Shown: piece after piece, positions 43,139 through 51,960 of the stretch
Layout of the letters: every line of letters begins with the position of its first letter
How positions within the stretch are numbered: the first letter of the stretch is position 1
DNA from: Candidatus Poribacteria bacterium
GTDB lineage: Bacteria; Abyssobacteria; SURF-5
Direction: 5' to 3'
Assembly (NCBI GenBank): GCA_016215705.1
Contig: JACRIR010000148.1
Coordinates: 1 to 60,170, forward strand
DNA: 60,170 nt
The notes under the pieces: model-generated
The model's database searches: none
The model's input: the letters and a program-made list of their open reading frames with translations, nothing else
Told to the model about the DNA's origin: nothing
Position numbers and translations under genes: made by a program

Positions 43139-44458
43139 TCAGCCCCCGTTGACCTCTCTTCTGTCAACCACGCGGCCTCTTCCCGCCGGCTCCATCCTCA
43201 AATTGCCGGGCTCGACAAGTCGCACTTTTGCTGCGACTCCCAGCATGTCGAAGAGTTCGCCCCTTATCTTCTCTTCTATTTCTCTGAGAACCCTAAGCTT
43301 GTCGGAAAATATGGCCTCGCTGACCTCGATGGCCACCTCGACCGACTCGCTCGCCTCATTTCCCTCGACAATGAGCTGGAAAATAGGCGCCGGCGCTCTG
43401 GCGCCGATCACGTCGCAGATAATCCTCTCGACCTGTGAAGGGAAAATGTTGACCCCCCCGATGAAAACCATATCATCGGTCCTTTTGGACACACGGTCCA
43501 TTCGCGCAAAACAGCATCCGCATTCGCAGGTCTGGTAGTCCAGCCGCGTGATGTCGCCCGTCCTGTACCGGATCAACGGAAAGGCTTCTTTTGTGAGTGT
43601 CGTAATCACTAATTCGCCTTTCTGCCCCGGCGCGAGTGTGTCACCCGTCGTCAGATCAACAATTTCGGCGAAGAAATGGTCTTCATTGATGTGCAGGCCG
43701 TTTCTCTTCTTGCATTCAGCGGCTATGCCTGACGCGACGACTTCGCTGTGTCCGTAACAATCATACACGGGGCAGTCCATACTCTCTTCAATCTTGCTGC
43801 GGACCGATTCGGACCAGTACTGCCCGACGAGAAGACATGCGCGCAGCATCAGCGCCTTGGCGTGAATATGATGTGAGCGGATGTAATTTGCCAGTCGTAC
43901 CGCCCGCTGAGGAGTGGTGACCAGAACCGTCGTATGATAATTCCTCATCATCTCGAACTCGGCGTCGGGCGCCATATTCGAGCCGGGAATAACCGACGCC
44001 CCGATCTTCTCTGCTCCATAGTGAAGCCCCAATGCTCCCGGAAACAGGCCGTAGTCGATGCAAATATGAACGAGGTCGTCACGGCTCACGCCGGCGGAAA
44101 GGAGCGACCGAGCAGCCAGTTCCGTCCAATGGTCAATATCATTGCGGGTGAATCCGACAACGATGGCTTCGCTCGCCACCGGAGAAGTCGACTGGAGCCG
44201 GATCACTTCCCTCAGCGGCACGGCGAACATTCCGTAAGGATGGTTTGCAACCAGTGTCGCGCGACCCGTCGTTGGCAGTCGCCGGATCATATCAAGGCTG
44301 ACCACATCATCAGGGAAAACGGCCCGACCACGGAACGACTCGCGATAGTACTCGACGTTCCTGTAAACCCGGTGCAGCACCGCCTGCAGCCGCTCAAGCT
44401 GTATCTGCTCAACCTCTTCTCGATTGGCCGCGCAATAGCCGCTGTCGATTCCCGTCAT
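43139..44458 (-). CDS. Phenylacetate-CoA ligase-like protein with degenerate active site
   Basis: 439 residues clearly homologous to the intact PaaK at 50071-51372 along the whole length ([65 protein letters not shown]). The ATP-binding P-loop, SSGTTGKP in the paralogue, is STSPVASE here (90-97), so all conserved Gly/Thr/Lys residues are lost. The adenylation-domain lysine near the C-terminus is also changed (GRGRVVDRRE versus [11 protein letters not shown]), and YGLTEV is YGHSEV. The zinc-like CECG motif near the middle remains (CECGCCF). The frame is otherwise intact, suggesting selection for a non-catalytic role such as CoA-ester binding or sensing. It would be the next gene after livF in the block. 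Confidence 0.88.
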   Translation of the reverse strand: MTGIDSGYCAANREEVEQIQLERLQAVLHRVYRNVEYYRESFRGRAVFPDDVVSLDMIRRLPTTGRATLVANHPYGMFAVPLREVIRLQSTSPVASEAIVVGFTRNDIDHWTELAARSLLSAGVSRDDLVHICIDYGLFPGALGLHYGAEKIGASVIPGSNMAPDAEFEMMRNYHTTVLVTTPQRAVRLANYIRSHHIHAKALMLRACLLVGQYWSESVRSKIEESMDCPVYDCYGHSEVVASGIAAECKKRNGLHINEDHFFAEIVDLTTGDTLAPGQKGELVITTLTKEAFPLIRYRTGDITRLDYQTCECGCCFARMDRVSKRTDDMVFIGGVNIFPSQVERIICDVIGARAPAPIFQLIVEGNEASESVEVAIEVSEAIFSDKLRVLREIEEKIRGELFDMLGVAAKVRLVEPGNLRMEPAGRGRVVDRREVNGG

Positions 44459-44581
44459 AAGGGAACTTCCTTAATTGTCATCCTGGTTTCTTTAACCGGG
44501 GACTCTAACCGTTTCCCGGAATTCAACCGTAAGACCCACGACACGCAATACGTAGCAAGCAACGCGTTCTTAAGCCCTTAG

Positions 44582-44613
44582 TTCAGAGACACGATGCCGC
44601 ATCGTGTCCCCGA
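44582..44613. repeat. GGGGACA palindrome, family A (two mismatches)
   Basis: TTCAGAGACACGATGC, one base, then GCATCGTGTCCCCGAA. The left arm has lost two G residues of the core, while the right arm is intact. Located between livF and the PaaK-like gene. Confidence 0.8.
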
Positions 44614-44626
44614 ATCAGGGGAAACC

Positions 44627-45361
44627 TTACTCCCAAACCTTCTCATACCCTTTCCCAAGATATGCCCGCTCAACGTCATGGTTCCGCAAGAGGTCCGCGC
44701 TCGGACCCTGCACCACCACTTGGCCCGTCTCGATCACGTATCCTTGCTCGGCGACTTCGAGCGCCATGCGGGCATTCTGCTCCACCAGCAGTATTGTCAC
44801 GCCCTGCTGCTTCAAACGAACAATTGTCCTGAAAATTTCGTCCGCCATCTTGGGAGCCAGTCCCATGGACGGCTCGTCCAGCAACAGCAAGCAGGGCCGA
44901 GACATCAGGGCTCTGCCGATTGCCAGCATCTGCTGTTCGCCGCCCGAAAGCGTTCCGGCAAGCTGCTTGCGCCTCTCCTTGAGAACCGGAAACAGCCCGA
45001 ACACCATTTCGGCGTCCTGCTCGAGCTCGGCTTTGCTTCCATTCCTGTGACGGAGATACGCGCCTAGCGCCAGGTTGTCGGCCACCGTCATGGGCGCGAA
45101 CAACTGTCTGCCCTCCGGCACGAGCGCGACGCCCCGTTTCACTATCTTCTCGGCCGGGAGTCCGCGAATGTCTTTCCCATCGAGCAGAATCTTACCCTCG
45201 CTTTGGCTGACCAGGCCGGCCACCGTGTTGAGAATCGTGGACTTGCCGGCGCCATTGGCGCCGATGAGGGTTACAATCTCCCCCTTCCCAACATGCAGGC
45301 TGATCCCTCTCAGCGCTTGCAACCGCCCATAGTAACTCTTAAGGTTTTGGATTCTTAGCAT
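44627..45361 (-). CDS. livF: Branched-chain amino acid ABC transporter ATPase LivF
   Basis: 244 residues. Walker A GANGAGKST, signature LSGGEQQML, Walker B LLLLDEPSMGLAP and the switch histidine region are present. The opening LKSYYGRLQALRGISLHVGKGE and the VPEGRQLFAPMTV block identify the LivF type. It overlaps the end of livG by 23 nt. With LivG it powers uptake of branched or aromatic amino acids from the periplasmic LivK-like binder. Confidence 0.95.
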   Translation of the reverse strand: MLRIQNLKSYYGRLQALRGISLHVGKGEIVTLIGANGAGKSTILNTVAGLVSQSEGKILLDGKDIRGLPAEKIVKRGVALVPEGRQLFAPMTVADNLALGAYLRHRNGSKAELEQDAEMVFGLFPVLKERRKQLAGTLSGGEQQMLAIGRALMSRPCLLLLDEPSMGLAPKMADEIFRTIVRLKQQGVTILLVEQNARMALEVAEQGYVIETGQVVVQGPSADLLRNHDVERAYLGKGYEKVWE

Positions 45362-46118
45362 ACTCGTTCGACCGCCCGAGATATCTGGCGATCACTTCCC
45401 GGTTCTTCTGCACTTCGCGCGGTTTGCCCTCGGCGATCTTAGTCCCATAATCCATCACCAGAACGTCATCCGAAATCTCCATAACGACCGACATATCGTG
45501 CTCGACGAGCATTACGGTGACACCTGAGTCCCTTATCTTGCGGATCAGTTGTGCGACCTGCTCGGTCTCGCGCATGTTCAAACCCGAAGCAGGCTCGTCC
45601 AACAGGAGAAGCCGGGGCGAGGTCGCCAATGCCCGTGCGAACTCCACCAACCGTCTCTTGCCGAACGGAAGCGCCGCCGGAGACGAGTGCGGGTCGGCGT
45701 CCAGTCCCACAGCCTCGATCTGACGCAGTGCTTCCTCCCGGATCAACGCTTCTTCTTTGACTGCTTTGCGACGCCGGAGCGCGATGCTCACCGCGCCACA
45801 ACTGGTCCGGCAATGGCGGCCGAGCATGACGTTCTCGAGTATGCTCATGTTGTCGAATATTTCGACGTTCTGGAACGACCGCGAGACGCCCATCCGCGCG
45901 ATAACGTGCGGTCTGAGCCCGCATATGTTTGTGTCCAGAAACGAGATTCTTCCACGGCTCGGTGGCAACAGGCCGGTCAGAAGATTGAACAGTGTGGTCT
46001 TCCCTGCGCCATTTGGCCCGATTATGGATTTTATCTGCTTCTCTCTGACCTCGAAGCTCAAGTCGTTCACGGCCACAACGCCGCCGAATTCCTTGGTCAA
46101 CCCCTCCACGTTCAGCAT
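45339..46118 (-). CDS. livG: Branched-chain amino acid ABC transporter ATPase LivG
   Basis: 259 residues. Walker A GPNGAGKTT, the LivG-specific GVSRSFQNVEIFDNMSILENVMLG block, PFGKRRLVEFARAL in place of a standard LSGGQ signature (usual for LivG), Walker B LLLLDEPASGLN and LVEHDMSVV. It is the third of the liv cluster's last four genes; the 135-bp gap before it holds a palindrome. Confidence 0.95.
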   Translation of the reverse strand: MLNVEGLTKEFGGVVAVNDLSFEVREKQIKSIIGPNGAGKTTLFNLLTGLLPPSRGRISFLDTNICGLRPHVIARMGVSRSFQNVEIFDNMSILENVMLGRHCRTSCGAVSIALRRRKAVKEEALIREEALRQIEAVGLDADPHSSPAALPFGKRRLVEFARALATSPRLLLLDEPASGLNMRETEQVAQLIRKIRDSGVTVMLVEHDMSVVMEISDDVLVMDYGTKIAEGKPREVQKNREVIARYLGRSNEYAKNPKP

Positions 46119-46200
46119 TCTTTTTCAACCATACATGTCATCTGAAGCTCTTGCACGTGCCGCAGAGCGATCATCTCTCATCATTCCCGCGAAAGCGAAC

Positions 46201-46252
46201 GTTTATTCGGCGACATCCCGCCTTGGGCGGGACATGGTGTCCCCGAATAAAC
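46201..46252. repeat. GGGGACA palindrome, family A (compound)
   Basis: Outer arms GTTTATTCGG and CCGAATAAAC enclose a second hairpin, TCCCGCC/GGGCGGGA. The right side has the intact TGTCCCCGAA core; the left reads CGGCGACA. Positioned between livM and livG. Confidence 0.85.
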
Positions 46253-46253
46253 G

Positions 46254-47216
46254 TCAGGCTGCGGGCTCGCGGCTCAAATTCCCCACAAACTTTTGTTTTA
46301 CAAGACCCGCGAGGCTGACCAATCCCCCCGGCGCAAACATCATGATCACCATCATTATTGCGCCATAGACGAGAATATCATAGTCCCCGAATCTGCGGAG
46401 ATACTCCGGCAAAGTCCCCAGCAGAGCCGCGCCAAGCACTGCTCCCCAAACGTTGGACATGCCGCCTACAATCACCATTGTAACGAGAAGAATCGAAGTG
46501 TTGGCATCAAACGTCGTCGGGCTGATGAAAGTCACAAAATGCGCATAGTAACCGCCCGCGACCGCCGAAATTACAGCGCTGAAAACAAATATCTGTATCT
46601 TATATGACGCGGTGTTGACCCCCATCGCATTGGCTGCCGTCTCGCTTCCATGAATTGACCGCAAGGCTCTGCCGATCCTCGAGTTGATTATGTTCAGCAC
46701 GAGCGCAAGAAGAACGGCCACGGTGAACCATACCAGGTAATAGAACCGGATGTCATCCTTGAAAACAAGGCCACCGATGGCAAGCCTCGGTATCTGTCCG
46801 AAACCCGATGGCCCGGCAGTCAGATCAACGGCCGAGTTGAAAAAAATGTAGACTATCTCGCCGAGTCCAAGGGTCGCCATCGCCAGATAATGGCCGCGCA
46901 GCTTGAGCACGGGTTTCCCTATCGCATACGCCAGAATGCCGGTTATCACCATCGAACATGCGAGCGCAAACCAAGGTGACACGTGCCACCTGGTCGTGAG
47001 CAGCCCCGACGTGTATGCGCCTATCCCATAGAATGCGGCGTGCCCAAGCGATATCTGGCCGGCATACCCGAGCACCAGGCTCAAAGAAATCGTAATCAGC
47101 GAGTATATGCCTACAAAAACCAGTGCGCCAATATAGTACGGATTCTTAAGCAAAACCGGCAGCCCCATCACGATAACGACAAACAGGGCAAGCGGAACAT
47201 GTTTCTTCATCCACAC
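46254..47216 (-). CDS. livM: Branched-chain amino acid ABC permease LivM
   Basis: 320 residues and about eight to ten hydrophobic helices. The LivM motifs GYAGQISLGHAAFYGIGAYTSGLL and RALRSIHGSETAANAMGVNTASYKIQIFVFSAVISAVAGGYYAH, together with GGMSNVWGAVLGAALL, are standard. It starts 23 nt after livH and ends against the compound palindrome. LivM forms the membrane channel with LivH. Confidence 0.95.
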   Translation of the reverse strand: MWMKKHVPLALFVVIVMGLPVLLKNPYYIGALVFVGIYSLITISLSLVLGYAGQISLGHAAFYGIGAYTSGLLTTRWHVSPWFALACSMVITGILAYAIGKPVLKLRGHYLAMATLGLGEIVYIFFNSAVDLTAGPSGFGQIPRLAIGGLVFKDDIRFYYLVWFTVAVLLALVLNIINSRIGRALRSIHGSETAANAMGVNTASYKIQIFVFSAVISAVAGGYYAHFVTFISPTTFDANTSILLVTMVIVGGMSNVWGAVLGAALLGTLPEYLRRFGDYDILVYGAIMMVIMMFAPGGLVSLAGLVKQKFVGNLSREPAA

Positions 47217-47239
47217 GATTCAATCACAATGCCTCATAC

Positions 47240-48133
47240 TCAGAATTTCTTCAGCCGCTGTATCTCTGCGCTCCCGAGAAGCCCCGCCGGCCGGATGAAC
47301 AGCACACCAAGCAGGACAACAAGCGCTATTGCATCTTTATAATGAGAGGAAATGTAGCCTGCGCCGAGCGATTCGAGAACTCCTATCAGAAGGCCGGCCA
47401 CCACTGCCCCCGGACCGCTGCCCAGCCCACCGAGAATTGCAGCCCCAAAACCCTTAAGCGCCAACATCGCCCCGCGCTGGTAATCCATCAATATGATGGG
47501 GGTTATGACGATTCCAGCCACGGCTCCGATAGCTGCAGAGAGGGCAAACGAAAGCGTGACCATTTGCTTCACGTTTATGCCTACCAGCCGGGCCGCATCC
47601 CGATTATGGGCACACGCGCGCATAGCTTTCCCCACAAGGGTCCGGTTAAAAAACCATGCGAGTACGATGACTACCGCCGCCAGACAACCGAGAATCCACA
47701 GGTTCTGCGGCAGAATAGTCGCACCCAGGAAATTAATGGGAGTCTCACTCGAGAAATGGGGCAAATAGCAGGGTTCTTTCCCCCAGGCGAACATCGCGAC
47801 ACCCTTGATCAAAATCGAGCCTGCAATCGTTATCATGATCAAAACCAGGACCGACGGGCTCTTCAGCGGATGAATCGCTATTCGCTCGAACCCGACTCCC
47901 ACAAGCACCACCAGCGCCACAGCTATGGGAAAAGCTACGAGCGAAGGCAGCTTCCACGTGGTCGTCAAGGTGATCATGAACATGCCGCCGAGCATCACGA
48001 ATTCACCCTGTGCGAAGTTGATGATACCCGTGCAGTTGTAAATGATATTGAAACCGAGAGCGACCATCGCGTAGATGCTGCCGACGGCTATGCCGGTGAA
48101 GATATATTGAAGCGTTATCGAAAAAGAATGCAT
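47240..48133 (-). CDS. livH: Branched-chain amino acid ABC permease LivH
   Basis: 297 residues from ATG 48133, with GCGGAGA just upstream; a longer frame to 48172 lacks support. Typical features: GIAVGSIYAMVALGFNIIYNCTGIINFAQGEFVMLGG at the N-terminus, GKAMRACAHNRDAARLVGINV, and LKGFGAAILGGLGSGPGAVVAGLLIGVLE. The gap to the upstream binding-protein gene (194 bp) contains a 22-bp GC-rich palindrome that may attenuate transcription after the binder, a common way to make excess binding protein. Confidence 0.95.
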   Translation of the reverse strand: MHSFSITLQYIFTGIAVGSIYAMVALGFNIIYNCTGIINFAQGEFVMLGGMFMITLTTTWKLPSLVAFPIAVALVVLVGVGFERIAIHPLKSPSVLVLIMITIAGSILIKGVAMFAWGKEPCYLPHFSSETPINFLGATILPQNLWILGCLAAVVIVLAWFFNRTLVGKAMRACAHNRDAARLVGINVKQMVTLSFALSAAIGAVAGIVITPIILMDYQRGAMLALKGFGAAILGGLGSGPGAVVAGLLIGVLESLGAGYISSHYKDAIALVVLLGVLFIRPAGLLGSAEIQRLKKF

Positions 48134-48184
48134 TTTTCTCCGCAGATTAGCGCGGATACTCCACCAAATCACATGATTGCTGCA

Positions 48185-48206
48185 GGGGCGGCTCCCGAGC
48201 CGCCCC
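48185..48206. repeat. GGGGCGGC palindrome, family C
   Basis: GGGGCGGCTCC/CGAGCCGCCCC forms a near-perfect stem followed by CTACA. The same GGGGC...GCCCCTAC layout is seen at 54902-54923 and, expanded, at 23550-23617. Lies between the livK-like and livH genes. Confidence 0.8.
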
Positions 48207-48327
48207 TACATAATCGTTTCTTGTTCTTGGAACAACCCTCGCCTCGGGACTCGCAACCAGGGACCTAAGTTCTCCCTTTAGCTTTGCCCCTTTCGTCTTT
48301 CGCCTTCTGTACTTGCCGGCATTCCGC

Positions 48328-49506
48328 CTACTTCTTCGCCTTTACCTCTTCTTTCACCGACGAAAGAGCGACGAATTTGCCGCCTTTCACGGTCTGCATC
48401 TCGAATGCGCTCTTGTCAAGACCGCAATGGTCCTCCGCCGAGAAATTGAAGATGCCGCCGGTTCCAACAAAGCCCTTGGTGTTCTCGATGTAATCCCTGA
48501 TCTTTGCCTTGTCGGGGCCGACAGCCTTGATGGCGTTCAGCACAAGCCACAGGGCGTCGTACGCATGGCCGCCAAAGGTGCTCACCTGATCGTTCGGGTA
48601 TTTCGCCTGATAGTCGGCCTTGTATTTTGCAAGCACCGCCTTTTGTTTGCTGTCTGCGCCGAGCTCATCCACGATCAAGAGCCTGCCGGCAGGGAAAATG
48701 ATCCCCTCGCCCGCTTCGCCGCACGCCTGTATGTTCTTGGGATTGCCGAAGCCGTGGCTCTGGTATAGCGGGATGGTCATCCCGAGTTGCCGCATGTTTT
48801 TCGCCACGATGACCTGGCCCGGAACGACTGACCAGTTGATGACCGCCTGCGCCTCGCTTGCCTTGATCTTCGTCAATTGAGCCGTCATATCGGTGTCGGC
48901 CGGAGCATACGTTTCGTCCGCGACGATCTCGATCCCAAGGGCGGGCGAATGTTTCTTAAGCTGCTCTCTGCCGGTCGACCCGAAGCCGTCGCTGCTCGTG
49001 ATGATCGCGATCTTCGAGATGCCTTTGGATTTCATGTTCTCGAAGATACGGATCGCAGCGTCGCTGTCTTTTTGCGGAGTCTTGAAAACCCATTTCGCCA
49101 CCGGATTGACAATCTTCTCAGCCGCGGCGCAGGAGACGAGAGGCACGCTGTTCTCCTCGGCAATCGGTTTTACGGCCAATGACGCGCCGCTTGTTGTCGG
49201 GCCGACAATCGCAATAACCTTGTCGTTCGTGATGAGCTTCTTGACCGCATTGACCGTGTTCGCCTCGACGCCACCGTCGTCCTCTACGATTATCTCGATC
49301 GGTCTGCCTTTGATACCGCCGGCGGCATTGACTTCCGCTTCAATCATCTTGACCGTGTTGCGCTCCGGCTCGCCCAACTTCGACGCGGGTCCCGTGACGG
49401 CGAAAACCGCCCCGATCTTGATGGGCTCAGGAGCTACAGCCTGGGCAAATGCGATGCCACTCACCAAAAGGCACATGATTGCTGCTGCTGCAAGAATCCT
49501 CTTCAT
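48328..49506 (-). CDS. livK: Periplasmic branched-chain/aromatic amino acid-binding protein (LivK type)
   Basis: 392 residues from ATG 49506, with GGAGGAGG upstream (the frame continues to 49632 but that part is the palindrome and spacer). Signal peptide 1-23 (ending GIAFAQA). Peripla_BP_6 features: PIKIGAVFAVTGPASKLGEPERN, EVNAAGGIKGRPIEIIVEDDGG, VKKLITNDKVIAIVGPTTSGASLAV and THGGHAYDAL-like FGGHAYDALWLVLNAIK. Ligand-specific residues cannot be read reliably; proximity to paaK and iorAB favours an aromatic or branched-chain acid. Confidence 0.92.
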   Translation of the reverse strand: MKRILAAAAIMCLLVSGIAFAQAVAPEPIKIGAVFAVTGPASKLGEPERNTVKMIEAEVNAAGGIKGRPIEIIVEDDGGVEANTVNAVKKLITNDKVIAIVGPTTSGASLAVKPIAEENSVPLVSCAAAEKIVNPVAKWVFKTPQKDSDAAIRIFENMKSKGISKIAIITSSDGFGSTGREQLKKHSPALGIEIVADETYAPADTDMTAQLTKIKASEAQAVINWSVVPGQVIVAKNMRQLGMTIPLYQSHGFGNPKNIQACGEAGEGIIFPAGRLLIVDELGADSKQKAVLAKYKADYQAKYPNDQVSTFGGHAYDALWLVLNAIKAVGPDKAKIRDYIENTKGFVGTGGIFNFSAEDHCGLDKSAFEMQTVKGGKFVALSSVKEEVKAKK

Positions 49507-49589
49507 GCTCACTTTCCTCCTCCGTCGACGCTGCCCTCGCCACTGGATGATTCCTTCGCGGCCTGCCGACCGGGCCGGCCGAAACTCCT

Positions 49590-49630
49590 GCAAATCGGGG
49601 AAACCATGCGGCATGGTGTCCCCGATTTGC
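49590..49630. repeat. GGGGACA palindrome, family A
   Basis: Arm GCAAATCGGGGAAACCATGC, one base, then a complement with one mismatch (GGAAAC against GTGTCC). It starts two bases after the ACT-gene stop and precedes livK, so it lies within the same transcription unit. Confidence 0.9.
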
Positions 49631-49632
49631 AT

Positions 49633-50067
49633 CTACAGCGCTCCATAAACCTCGTTGCTCGAAAGCAATCTCACGTTCTGTTTCTTCAGTTTCTCTATGA
49701 CTTCGTCTATGCTCTCGACCCGAAGAATTATCACGGCCTTGTCACTTCTTCTCTCGAGGACGGAATACATGTACTCGATGTTGACTCCGCATTTCTCGAA
49801 TGTCCCGAGGACATCGGAGAGTCCGCCGGGCTGGTCGGGCACCTCGACAGCGATTACCTCGGTCTCCTGAACCGCGTGCTTGGCCGCCTTCAACACGGAA
49901 TACGCCTTGTCCGGATTCTCGACAACCATCCGGAGAATGCCAAAGTCCTCGCTGTCCGCCAGCGAAATCGCGCGGAGGTTCAGGTTCGCCTTCTTCAGCT
50001 CCTCGGCCACCATCCGCACGTGGCCCGGCTTGTTTTCCAGAAAGACGGAGACCTGCTTTATCTTCAC
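49633..50067 (-). CDS. Tandem ACT-domain protein
   Basis: 144 residues made of two ACT domains: KQVSVFLENKPGHVRMVAEELKKANLNLRAIS (1-65) and EVIAVEVPDQPGGLSDVLGTFEKCGVNIEYMYS (70-140). Stand-alone double ACT proteins bind amino acids and regulate linked enzymes; this type is commonly placed next to paaK and iorAB in anaerobes. It begins 3 nt after the paaK stop, so it is almost certainly co-translated and may sense an aromatic amino acid. Confidence 0.9.
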   Translation of the reverse strand: MKIKQVSVFLENKPGHVRMVAEELKKANLNLRAISLADSEDFGILRMVVENPDKAYSVLKAAKHAVQETEVIAVEVPDQPGGLSDVLGTFEKCGVNIEYMYSVLERRSDKAVIILRVESIDEVIEKLKKQNVRLLSSNEVYGAL

Positions 50068-50070
50068 CGT

Positions 50071-51372
50071 TCATCCCTCCTTGCGAAGGTCTATGACCCG
50101 CTTGGCCTTGCCCATACTCCGCTCAATCGTCTTCGGCTCGACTAGTGTTATCTTCGCGTGGATTCCCAACATGCTGGCGATCTCATGAGCAATCTTCCGT
50201 TCCACTTGCTCGAGCCTCTTGATTTCGTCCGAGAACAATTGCTGATCGACTTCGACTTGCACCTCGAGAGTGTCCATCGGACCGTCTTTCCGCACAATCA
50301 ACTGGTAATGCGGCTCGGCCTCCTCGATTCCCACGAGTACGGCTTCTATCTGCGACGGGAACACGTTGACCCCTCGAATTATAAGCATGTCGTCGGTTCG
50401 TCCGGTCACCCTGTTCATGCGCGCAAACGTGCGCCCGCATTCGCATTTGCCATATTCGAGTTTGGCTATGTCACGAGTGCGGAACCGGATGACGGGGAAC
50501 GCCTGCTTCGTGGTGCACGTCAATACAAGCTCGCCCGTCTGTCCATCCGGCTTCACCTTGCCGGTGTCTGGATCTATGATCTCCGGAATAAAGTGATCCT
50601 CGTAAATGTGGAGCCCGCACCGATGCTCGCATTCGGCGGCGACGCCAGGCCCGATAACCTCCGTGAGCCCATAGAGGTCCATTGCGCGCACGTGCAGCCT
50701 CTCCTCGATCTCCTTGCGCATTTCATCCGACCACGGCTCGGCCCCGAAAAAACCGACCCGAAGCTTCAGTTTCCGCATATCCAGGCCCTTCTCTTCGGCC
50801 ACCTCGGCGATCTGGAGAGAGTACGAGGGCGTGCACGTAAGCACCGTCACGCCGAAGTCCTCCATGATCAGGAGTTGCCTGGCCGTGTTCCCGCCCGAAA
50901 TGGGCACGACCGTCGCCCCGATCTTCTCCGCGCCGTAATGAATTCCGAGCCCGCCGGTAAACAGGCCGTACCCGTAAGCGTTCTGGACGATGTCCTCGGC
51001 CGTAGTGCCGCCCGCTGTCAAAGTGCGCGCCATCAGTTCGGCCCAAAGGTTCAGGTCTGCCCGCGTGTATCCGGCGACTACCGGCTTGCCTGTGGTTCCG
51101 GACGAAGAGTGGATTCTCACCACTTCCTTCATAGGCGTCGCGAACAGGCCGAACGGATACGTCTCTCTTAATTCATGCTTTGTAATGAACGGGAGTTTCT
51201 GCAGGTCTTCGAGTGATTGGATGTCGGCGGGCTTAAGCCCGAGGGCATCCACCTTCTTGCGGAAATAGGGCACATTCTTATAAACGCGCCGAACCACACT
51301 CTTCAGCCGCTTGAGCTGAAGCTCTTTCAACTGCTCTCTCGGCATACACTCATGCTTCTCATCCCAAATCAT
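50071..51372 (-). CDS. paaK: Phenylacetate-CoA ligase
   Basis: 433 residues from ATG 51372, with AAGGAAG 8 nt upstream (a GTG at 51381 is possible). The AMP-binding P-loop SSSGTTGKP (89-97), [56 protein letters not shown] and the C-terminal [12 protein letters not shown] lysine motif are all intact. PaaK makes phenylacetyl-CoA from phenylacetate, CoA and ATP; homologues take other aryl-acetates. It heads the minus-strand block with an ACT protein, the Liv transporter and iorAB downstream. Confidence 0.95.
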   Translation of the reverse strand: MIWDEKHECMPREQLKELQLKRLKSVVRRVYKNVPYFRKKVDALGLKPADIQSLEDLQKLPFITKHELRETYPFGLFATPMKEVVRIHSSSGTTGKPVVAGYTRADLNLWAELMARTLTAGGTTAEDIVQNAYGYGLFTGGLGIHYGAEKIGATVVPISGGNTARQLLIMEDFGVTVLTCTPSYSLQIAEVAEEKGLDMRKLKLRVGFFGAEPWSDEMRKEIEERLHVRAMDLYGLTEVIGPGVAAECEHRCGLHIYEDHFIPEIIDPDTGKVKPDGQTGELVLTCTTKQAFPVIRFRTRDIAKLEYGKCECGRTFARMNRVTGRTDDMLIIRGVNVFPSQIEAVLVGIEEAEPHYQLIVRKDGPMDTLEVQVEVDQQLFSDEIKRLEQVERKIAHEIASMLGIHAKITLVEPKTIERSMGKAKRVIDLRKEG

Positions 51373-51960
51373 ATTCGTCACTTCCTTCGCAATTCACTGC
51401 GCGGCATAGCCACAACCGGCCACCGCAGTCACTGTGCTTTTCATTCACGTCCTCCGCCGGCCGGAAGCGGAGAAAAGACGTCCGCAAAAAAAGGATTCCA
51501 TTAGAGACGGATGCGTTTACCCGGCGACAACTCACCTCCGCGTAACCCGCTGAACCGACGCAAAACGAAACATTTCTGGCAGAACCCGATTGGGGTAAGG
51601 GCCTGCTTCTGGGGTAGTCAGGAGGGATAACACCCCCCCTGTTTTTGCGGCGCAAGTATATCACGCCTTGAAAATACTTGTCAAATAGGGTTCTAATATA
51701 ATCGTTGCACAACAGCACTGAATCTATTGACTATTCTCCGGGGCAGGGTTATTATTGGCAGGATTATTATTGAGCGTGACCGCCCTTATGTCACCTATCA
51801 AGATGATCGACAATGAGCAAGGACGGGCGCGTCCACAGAGGCGGATTCTTGGTGATGGAGCGGATACGCGCAGGAATGCCACAAGGGTTTGTTCTGCTTG
51901 AGGTTCAACCATGAACCGGAAACCATGGACTATGAACCAACTTCTTAAGGAGAGGAAGAA
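51373..51960. other. Divergent spacer upstream of paaK with GC-rich foldable leader
   Basis: No gene. On the paaK strand, about 51720 to 51480 carries several potential stems (GGGGGGTGTTATCCCTCC; CTTACCCCAATCGGGTT; a GC-rich stretch with GGAGG) ending near a T7 run (51485-51491, minus strand). This could be a structured 5' leader or attenuator, but matches no riboswitch that I recognise. At 51905-51940 are words (TTCAACCATGAACC, ACTATGAACC) complementary to the tandem repeat at 52394-52454. Confidence 0.45.
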
